Positions 59,318-64,000 of a stretch of 64,000 nt of DNA are shown here, piece after piece (the stretch's first letter is position 1; each line of letters starts with the position of its first letter). The notes beneath the pieces were generated by a model. It searched no databases, had not been told where the DNA came from, and saw nothing but the letters and a program-made list of their open reading frames with translations. A program made the position numbers and the translations under genes. This DNA comes from Cryptosporangium aurantiacum (lineage in GTDB: Bacteria > Actinomycetota > Actinomycetes > Mycobacteriales > Cryptosporangiaceae): NCBI RefSeq assembly GCF_900143005.1, contig NZ_FRCS01000003.1, forward strand, positions 434,001 to 498,000, read 5' to 3'.

Positions 59318-60240
59318 CAGGCCTGCTGGAAGGCAAGATCGCCCTGGTGACCGGTGCCGGGCATGGCATCGGTCGGGGGCACGCGCTCGAACTCGCGCGG
59401 CACGGCGCGACCGTCGTGGTCAACGACCTGGGGACGTCGGTCTCCGGTGAGGGCTCGGGCCGCGACGCCGACCAGGTCGTCGACGTGATCGGCGGGCGCG
59501 GCGGCAAGGCGGTGGCCGACTACAGCGATGTCGGCGACGAGGGCCAGGTCGAGACGATGATCGAGCGGGCGTTCGCCGACTTCGGCCGCCTAGACATCCT
59601 CGTCAACAATGCCGGCATCGTCCGCGACCGGGCGATCTGGAACATGACTGCCGACGACTTCGACCTGGTGATGCGGGTCCACGTCCGGGGCAGCTGGCTC
59701 ACCAGCCGAGCGGTGGCCCGGCGGTGGCGAGCCGCGGCGAAGGAGAGCGGCGGCACCGTCTACGGCCGGATCATCAACACGACGTCCGGCGCCGGGCTGC
59801 ACGGCAACTTCGGACAGTCCAACTACGGGCCGGCCAAGGCAGCGATCGTCGGGCTCACGCAGACGCTCAGCCTGGAGCTGGCTCGGATCGGCGTGACCGT
59901 GAACGCGATCAGCCCGGGGGGCATCACCCGGCTGTCGGCGACCATCGGCGGCGAAGGACCGACGCCGCTGGAGCCGGACGAGCGTCCGGACGGCGAATTC
60001 GACCCGAAGGACCCGACGCTCGCCAGCCCGGTCGTCGCCTGGCTCGCGAGCCCGGAGGCCGGCTACGTCAGCGGCCAGGTCGTCCGAGCCATCGGCGAGA
60101 CGATCGAGTTGATGGGGGGCTGGACGAAGGGGCCCGCGATCACCAACGGCGGCAGTCGCTGGGACGCCGCGAAGCTGGGCTCCGTGTTCGCGACCGACGT
60201 CTTCCGTACCCGTGCGCCCGGCCTTCGTCTCGGCAGCTAA
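59314..60240 (+). CDS. SDR family hydroxyacyl-CoA dehydrogenase (HSD17B4/MFE-type)
   Basis: 308 residues: GKIALVTGAGHGIGRGHALE, ATVVVNDLGTSVSGEGSGRD (the V-V-V-N-D-L-G signature of peroxisomal multifunctional-type dehydrogenases), VNNAGIVRD, NTTSGAG (Ser region), SNYGPAKAAI (Tyr, Lys). It is likely to oxidise a 3-hydroxyacyl-CoA to the 3-ketoacyl-CoA. Last gene of the operon; overlaps the DUF35 stop (ATGA). Confidence 0.9.
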   Translation: MTGLLEGKIALVTGAGHGIGRGHALELARHGATVVVNDLGTSVSGEGSGRDADQVVDVIGGRGGKAVADYSDVGDEGQVETMIERAFADFGRLDILVNNAGIVRDRAIWNMTADDFDLVMRVHVRGSWLTSRAVARRWRAAAKESGGTVYGRIINTTSGAGLHGNFGQSNYGPAKAAIVGLTQTLSLELARIGVTVNAISPGGITRLSATIGGEGPTPLEPDERPDGEFDPKDPTLASPVVAWLASPEAGYVSGQVVRAIGETIELMGGWTKGPAITNGGSRWDAAKLGSVFATDVFRTRAPGLRLGS

Positions 60241-60252
60241 CAATCCGTCAGA
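60236..60252. promoter_or_regulatory. Regulon element before small unknown gene
   Basis: GCTAAC-AATCC-GTCAGA, overlapping the SDR stop codon and 15 bases upstream of the ATG at 60267. It gives the small gene its own regulated promoter. Confidence 0.65.
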
Positions 60253-60266
60253 AACGGAGTACTGAC

Positions 60267-60578
60267 ATGAGCGTTCTGACGAAGCCGGGAACCCGGCTCC
60301 GGTCCACCGCGTGCACCACCGAGGTGGTTGTCGTCGCCGGAGCGGCCGACGTCGACCTGCGGTGCGGTGGCACCTCGATGGCCGACGCCAAGGCCGATTC
60401 GCCGGCGGCCGGAGAGCCCACCGCTCCTTTCGACGGCGGCACCCAGATCGGCAAGCGGTATGTGCACGAGGGCACCGGCCTCGAGGTGCTCTGCGTCCGG
60501 GCGGGCGCCGGCTCACTGGCCGTCGGCGCCGAACCGCTGGCCTTGAAGGCGGCCAAGCCGCTCCCCGCGTCGGACTGA
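60267..60578 (+). CDS. Small protein of unknown function
   Basis: 103 residues: MSVLTKPGTRLRSTACTTEV, VVVAGAADVDLRCGGTSM, IGKRYVHEGTGLEVLCVRAG, PLALKAAKPLPASD. It looks beta-rich, with three Cys (T-A-C-T-T-E-V, L-R-C-G-G, V-L-C-V-R) that could bind metal. I do not recognise the family. It has a ribosome site (CGGAG) and its own regulon element, and it ends in a strong hairpin, so it is a real gene of the regulon rather than a shadow. Confidence 0.75.
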   Translation: MSVLTKPGTRLRSTACTTEVVVVAGAADVDLRCGGTSMADAKADSPAAGEPTAPFDGGTQIGKRYVHEGTGLEVLCVRAGAGSLAVGAEPLALKAAKPLPASD

Positions 60579-60586
60579 CCTCACCG

Positions 60587-60626
60587 CGCACGAATGGCCC
60601 GCCTCACGAGGCGGGCCATTCGTGCG
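60587..60626. terminator. Perfect 19-bp bidirectional hairpin
   Basis: 60587-60605 pairs fully with 60608-60626 (two-base gap; in practice a loop of 4-6). It lies between the convergent small gene and the phosphotransferase gene, 2 bases before the latter's stop codon. Confidence 0.8.
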
Positions 60627-60627
60627 T

Positions 60628-61701
60628 TCAGGCGCCGACCCGGGCCAGCTTCCCGGCCAGCATGCCGGTGACCCGGGTCGTGTACTCGACGGCGATCCGC
60701 TCGGCCAGCCCGTCCTCGATGAGCAGGCGGGTCAGCCTGCTCGTGATCAGCGAAAGCTCCAGCGCGGCGAGCACCTCGTAGTAGCCGACGTCCGGGATCT
60801 CGCGACCGGTGAGCTCCTGGTAGCGCGCGATCGTCGCCTCGCGGCCGGGCACACCCTCCAGCCGCGACAGCCCCTGCGCCTCGCACAGGTACTCCTCGAA
60901 CACCACCCACCAGCCCAGGTCGACGCCGGGAGGGCCGAGCGTGGACGTCTCCCAGTCCAGCAGCGCCGCTACCGAGAGATCGTCGGCGAAGATGATGTTG
61001 CCGGGCCGCGCGTCGCGCCAGACCACGACCTCCTCCGGGCGGTACGGGCGCGCCGCGTCCACGTACGCGACGGCGGCCTTCACGACGTCGGCGTCGTAGC
61101 GGACGTCGGGCTCGGCCCAGGAGTGCCAGGCACGCAGACCGTCGAGGTAGGCGTCGAACGAGGGCTGGCCGTCCGCCGGTTCGAGAAAGCCGAAGTAGCG
61201 GTGCGCGTCGACGGCGTGCAACTGGGCCAGGGCCCGGAGTCCGTTGTCGTACATCCGGGCCCGCTGGGCGGCATCCAGGCCGGTCACCCAGCCCTTGCGG
61301 TGCCAGCTGGGCACGTCCGGTGGGATCCGGCCGGCTACCCGCTCCATGACGTAGAACGGCGCGCCGAACACGTCAGCGTCGGTCTCGACGAACAGAACCT
61401 CGGGCACCGACACCGTCGTCGCACGGGCCAGCGTGGTCATCATCCGGGCCTGGAAGACCGCGTCCGGCCGGGCGAAGAGCTGGTGCCCGGTGGGTTCGAT
61501 CCGCAGCACCAGGGATCGCTGTACCCGGCGGCCCTTCCAGTCGGTCCAGGACACCTCGCAGAACGCGGTCTCGTTCGAGTAGCCGGCTTCCGGGATCACC
61601 AACTCGGAGACCGCGACGTCGGCGGCACGCAGTTTCTCGGCCAGCCAGCTAGTGAGCCGGGTGCGGGTCGACTCCACGTCCCGGCGCGTGGCAACGGTCA
61701 C
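60628..61701 (-). CDS. Phosphotransferase family protein (APH-like, ACAD11-kinase type)
   Basis: 357 residues from GTG 61701 (GGGAGGG upstream). Motifs: GYSNETAFCEVSW (nucleotide-binding loop), RSLVLRIEP, catalytic loop VVWRDARPGNIIF with W-R-D in place of H-G-D, and the metal-binding LLDWETSTLGPPGVDLGW. This is the form found beside acyl-CoA dehydrogenases and in the kinase domain of ACAD10/11, not drug-resistance kinases. Substrate likely a hydroxyacyl-CoA. A divergent LLM gene shares its promoter region and regulon element. Confidence 0.85.
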   Translation of the reverse strand: MTVATRRDVESTRTRLTSWLAEKLRAADVAVSELVIPEAGYSNETAFCEVSWTDWKGRRVQRSLVLRIEPTGHQLFARPDAVFQARMMTTLARATTVSVPEVLFVETDADVFGAPFYVMERVAGRIPPDVPSWHRKGWVTGLDAAQRARMYDNGLRALAQLHAVDAHRYFGFLEPADGQPSFDAYLDGLRAWHSWAEPDVRYDADVVKAAVAYVDAARPYRPEEVVVWRDARPGNIIFADDLSVAALLDWETSTLGPPGVDLGWWVVFEEYLCEAQGLSRLEGVPGREATIARYQELTGREIPDVGYYEVLAALELSLITSRLTRLLIEDGLAERIAVEYTTRVTGMLAGKLARVGA

Positions 61702-61776
61702 GACACTGCCCTCCCTTCGCCGCCCCGCGACGTCGCGGGTAACGGTTCGGTCGGCCCCTCAACTACTGGCCCGAAC

Positions 61777-61793
61777 GGATACATGATGTCAGA
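61777..61793. promoter_or_regulatory. Regulon element in front of LLM and phosphotransferase genes
   Basis: GGATAC-ATGAT-GTCAGA, ending 2 bases before the ATG at 61796. TACATG (61780-61785) resembles a -10 box, so the LLM mRNA has at most a few leader bases. Confidence 0.65.
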
Positions 61794-61795
61794 AT

Positions 61796-62854
61796 ATGGT
61801 GGTGACGGCTCCAGGAACAGACCTCGAACGGCTCGGCGCGTACGTACTTCCCGGCCGGGTTCCCGATCCCCGCCTCGCCGTCGGCCAGGCCCGCACGGCC
61901 GAGCATCTGGGGCTCGGCACCGTCTGGCTCAGCGAACGCTGGGGCACCAAGGATCTCGGGGTGCTGACCGGCGCGATCGGTGCCACCAGCGAGCGGGTAC
62001 GGATCGCGTCCGGCATCACCCACTTCGGCGTCCGGCACCCGCTGACGCTGGCGTCGATGGCGATGACCGCGCAGGCGATGACCGGCGGGCGGTTCGTGCT
62101 CGGCGTCGGCCGGTCGGTGGCGGCGACCTGGAAGGCCGTCGGCCTTCCCGTGGTGACCAACGCCGTCCTGGTGGACGCCGCCGACATCGTCCGCCGGCTG
62201 TGCCGCGGTGAACGGGTCTCCTATGAAGGCCCGGCCGGGAACTACCCGAGAATGCGGTTGGGCGATCTGCCGGACGCTCCGGTCCCCCCGCTGGTCCTGG
62301 CCGCGATCGGACCCAAGAGCCTGGCGCTGGCCGGCGCACACTTCGACGGCGTGCTGCTGCACCCCTTCCTGACGCCGGACGCGGTCAAGCGGTCGGCCGA
62401 GTCGGTGCGCCGGGCCGCCGAGGAAGCCGGGCGCGATCCGGCCGCCGTGCGCGTCTACGCCACGGTTGTCGTCGCGCCCGATCTTCCGCCGCGCGAGGAG
62501 GCCGCGGTGGTCACCGCACGGGCGCTCACGTACTTCCAGATCCCCGGCTTCGGGGAGAACCTCGCGACGATCAACGGCTGGGATCCGGCCCCGCTCGCCA
62601 CGCTCCGCGCCCATCCGATGTTCGCCGGCATCCGTGGGGCCGCCGATCATCACTACACGCGCGACCAACTGGTCGACGTCGCCCGCGAGCTGATTCCGGC
62701 CGACTGGCTGGAGTCGTCCGCGGCAGCCGGTCCCGCGGCGCTCTGCGCTGAGCGGGTGCGCACCTACCTGACCGCCGGCGCCGACGAGATCGCCCTGCAC
62801 GGTTCGACGCCCGAACTGCTCGGGCCGCTCGTCCAGCATTTCCGCGCGTCCTGA
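61796..62854 (+). CDS. LLM-class F420-dependent oxidoreductase
   Basis: 352 residues: LGAYVLPGRVPDPRLAVGQA, HLGLGTVWLSERWGTKDLGV, ERVRIASGITHFGVRHPLTL, GRFVLGVGRSVAATWKAVGL and PPLVLAAIGPKSLALAGAHF. It belongs to the mycobacterial F420 group of luciferase-like oxidoreductases. No ribosome site is visible between the operator-like element and the ATG, so leaderless translation is likely. Right-most gene of the regulon seen here; ends at a long perfect hairpin. Confidence 0.87.
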   Translation: MVVTAPGTDLERLGAYVLPGRVPDPRLAVGQARTAEHLGLGTVWLSERWGTKDLGVLTGAIGATSERVRIASGITHFGVRHPLTLASMAMTAQAMTGGRFVLGVGRSVAATWKAVGLPVVTNAVLVDAADIVRRLCRGERVSYEGPAGNYPRMRLGDLPDAPVPPLVLAAIGPKSLALAGAHFDGVLLHPFLTPDAVKRSAESVRRAAEEAGRDPAAVRVYATVVVAPDLPPREEAAVVTARALTYFQIPGFGENLATINGWDPAPLATLRAHPMFAGIRGAADHHYTRDQLVDVARELIPADWLESSAAAGPAALCAERVRTYLTAGADEIALHGSTPELLGPLVQHFRAS

Positions 62855-62859
62855 CCAGA

Positions 62860-62902
62860 CATCCGAGGGCCCGCGTCCGGATCGGACGCGGGCCCTCGGA
62901 TG
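62860..62902. terminator. Perfect 20-bp bidirectional hairpin
   Basis: 62860-62879 pairs exactly with 62883-62902 over a 3-base loop. It separates the convergent LLM and substrate-binding-protein genes and serves both. Confidence 0.82.
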
Positions 62903-62907
62903 GACAC

Positions 62908-64000
62908 TCAGCCCAGCTGGTAGATGCCGGTGGAGTCCGGAACCGTGAAGTTTGACAGCGCGCCGTCCTGGGCCGCGTCGGCGATCACACCGACCGTCGA
63001 GCACAGGTTCGGCGACACCGCGGGCAGCGCCTTACCGTCGCACTTCAACGTGGCGCCGCCCCCGAGGGGGTAATTGGTGGCGGGTGCCGCCGCGATCGCC
63101 TTCCGCACACCCTCCGGGCTCAGGTCCTTCGAGCCGGACGCGTTGACCGTACGGACCAGGCTCAGCAGGCCCTGGTATCCACTGATCGCCTGGGAGCTGA
63201 CCGCTGTGCCGTCGCCGTACGCCGAGAGCACGGCCTGGAAGAGCTTGTACTCCGCGTCGCCGGGCTCGGTGACCGCCTGCGTAACGATCTTGATGTCGGT
63301 GAAGCCGCCGGGAATCGACGCGCCCTTGTCGTTGCCGATGCACCGGTCGAGTGCGAGCACGGGCTGGGTGATGCCGAGCGTCTTGATCGCCTTGATCGCG
63401 CTACCGCAGAACGTCGGGTCGCCCAGGACGAAGTACATCTCGGGCTTCTTGTTCTGCGCGGCCTGGATCTGCGGGGTCATGTCCGCTGTGCCCGGTGCGA
63501 TCGCCACCACGTCCGCGGTGGCCCCGGCGTTCTTGAACAGCGCCGGCCCCAGCGTCTTGGCGGGGCCGCTGGCTGCGGGAACGTCGATGACGATGATCGC
63601 CGCGCTGGACAGCTTCTCCTGCTTGGCATAGGCCGCCGGAGTCCCGTAGGCGGCCACCGGGTTGGCCCAGATGAAGACGCCAGGAGTACTGAGGACCACC
63701 TGGGTGGACGCGAAGTTGATCCCGACCGGGATCCCGGCCGCGTTGACGATCTTCACCCACGGGTCGACCTGCGACGACGTGCCGGCGGTCACGGCCGACA
63801 CCTTCTCGGTGACGAACTTGTTCCCGCAGACCTGGGCGTCCGCGGGGCTCTCCTTGGCCTCGCAGGTCACCAGCTCGATCGGGCGTCCGCCGAGGCCGCC
63901 GAGGTGCTTGTTGGCGTACTCGGCCGCGGCCTCCGCCGCCTTCTGCTCGTCGGTGGTGTCGACGGTCTGCGTCCGGCCGGTGCCGACCCAGCCGATCTTC
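62908..64000 (-). CDS. ABC transporter substrate-binding protein, branched-chain type (5' end outside window)
   Basis: At least 364 residues; the frame is open to the window edge (GWVGTGRTQTVDTTDEQKAA, then EYANKHLGGLGGRPIELVTC), so the apparent Met at 63870 is an internal GTG. Periplasmic-binding-protein type 6 pattern: CEAKESPADAQVCGNKFV, VVAIAPGTADMTPQIQAAQN, MYFVLGDPTFCGSAIKAIKT, AISGYQGLLSLVRTV. A secreted lipoprotein is expected, but its signal lies outside. It would bind the growth substrate or an amino acid for an ABC importer encoded further right. Confidence 0.88.
   Translation of the reverse strand, partial: KIGWVGTGRTQTVDTTDEQKAAEAAAEYANKHLGGLGGRPIELVTCEAKESPADAQVCGNKFVTEKVSAVTAGTSSQVDPWVKIVNAAGIPVGINFASTQVVLSTPGVFIWANPVAAYGTPAAYAKQEKLSSAAIIVIDVPAASGPAKTLGPALFKNAGATADVVAIAPGTADMTPQIQAAQNKKPEMYFVLGDPTFCGSAIKAIKTLGITQPVLALDRCIGNDKGASIPGGFTDIKIVTQAVTEPGDAEYKLFQAVLSAYGDGTAVSSQAISGYQGLLSLVRTVNASGSKDLSPEGVRKAIAAAPATNYPLGGGATLKCDGKALPAVSPNLCSTVGVIADAAQDGALSNFTVPDSTGIYQLG

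Noticed and set aside
63870-63872. Start of the substrate-binding protein at this GTG/Met
   Set aside because: The frame continues upstream to the window edge with clear binding-protein sequence (GWVGTGRTQTVDTTDEQKAA).
1-64000. CRISPR arrays, tRNA or rRNA genes, insertion sequences, prophage genes
   Set aside because: No repeat-spacer pattern, cloverleaf, transposase or phage gene was found on reading both strands.

Overview
The window is about 70% GC, packed with genes in ATGA/GTGA-overlapping operons, and reads as the chromosome of a free-living actinomycete. Supporting this are F420-type LLM oxidoreductases, two alcohol dehydrogenases and one SDR of the mycofactocin/NDMA-dependent type, a KshB-like ferredoxin reductase, three P450s, and many acyl-CoA dehydrogenases, CaiB/BaiF proteins and TetR regulators. 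There is no rRNA, tRNA, IS element, phage or CRISPR array. Genus is not determinable by eye (Cryptosporangium-, Pseudonocardia- or Frankia-like lineages are plausible).\n\nLayout. (1) 1-6147: tail of an acyl-CoA dehydrogenase, an APC permease, a TetR gene, then a divergent phosphotransferase / ACAD10/11-type dehydrogenase / SDR operon resembling 4-hydroxyacyl-CoA (levulinate-type) catabolism. The SDR is cut by an in-frame TAA. (2) 6148-16450: minus-strand catabolic block (Zn alcohol dehydrogenase, tandem-fused CaiB, paired acyl-CoA dehydrogenases, SDR, aldehyde dehydrogenase, P450) with a TetR gene beside two strong palindromic operators. (3) 16617-20191: two more TetR genes and a 701-residue internally duplicated membrane protein. 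(4) 17285-17431 and 20228-21639: gene remnants (acyl-CoA dehydrogenase tail, TetR tail, LacI tail, frameshifted PhzF head, frameshifted permease tail). (5) 21670-62854: about 40 kb of coordinated catabolic operons: Rieske oxygenase alpha/beta, KshB-like reductase, two ferredoxins, two P450s (one CYP125/124-like), two Ltp2-like thiolase/DUF35 pairs, FadA5-like thiolase, three acyl-CoA ligases, alpha-methylacyl-CoA racemase, other CaiB proteins, enoyl-CoA hydratases (crotonase and MaoC types), acyl-CoA and aldehyde dehydrogenases, thioesterase, two F420-type oxidoreductases. (6) 62908-64000: start-less part of a branched-chain-type ABC substrate-binding protein.\n\nWorking model. Region 5 looks like a pathway for a methyl-branched alicyclic or steroid/terpenoid compound: P450 and Rieske oxidation, alcohol to aldehyde to acid, CoA activation, racemisation of the 2-methyl centre, beta-oxidation, and retro-aldol or thiolytic release. 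The substrate is inferred, not proven.\n\nMain discovery. Every transcription unit from about 22.2 to 62.8 kb whose upstream region lies in the window carries at least one copy of an asymmetric element, GTnnAC-N5-GTCAGA. I count 20 GTCAGA cores, 15 with AC exactly five bases before the core. I found none in the intergenic regions of the first 21.7 kb. The same 40 kb encodes two paralogous regulators (23526-24893, 51675-53018), each a head-to-tail fusion of two complete TetR proteins with different helix-turn-helix domains. A covalent TetR pseudo-heterodimer reading an asymmetric operator would explain both observations.
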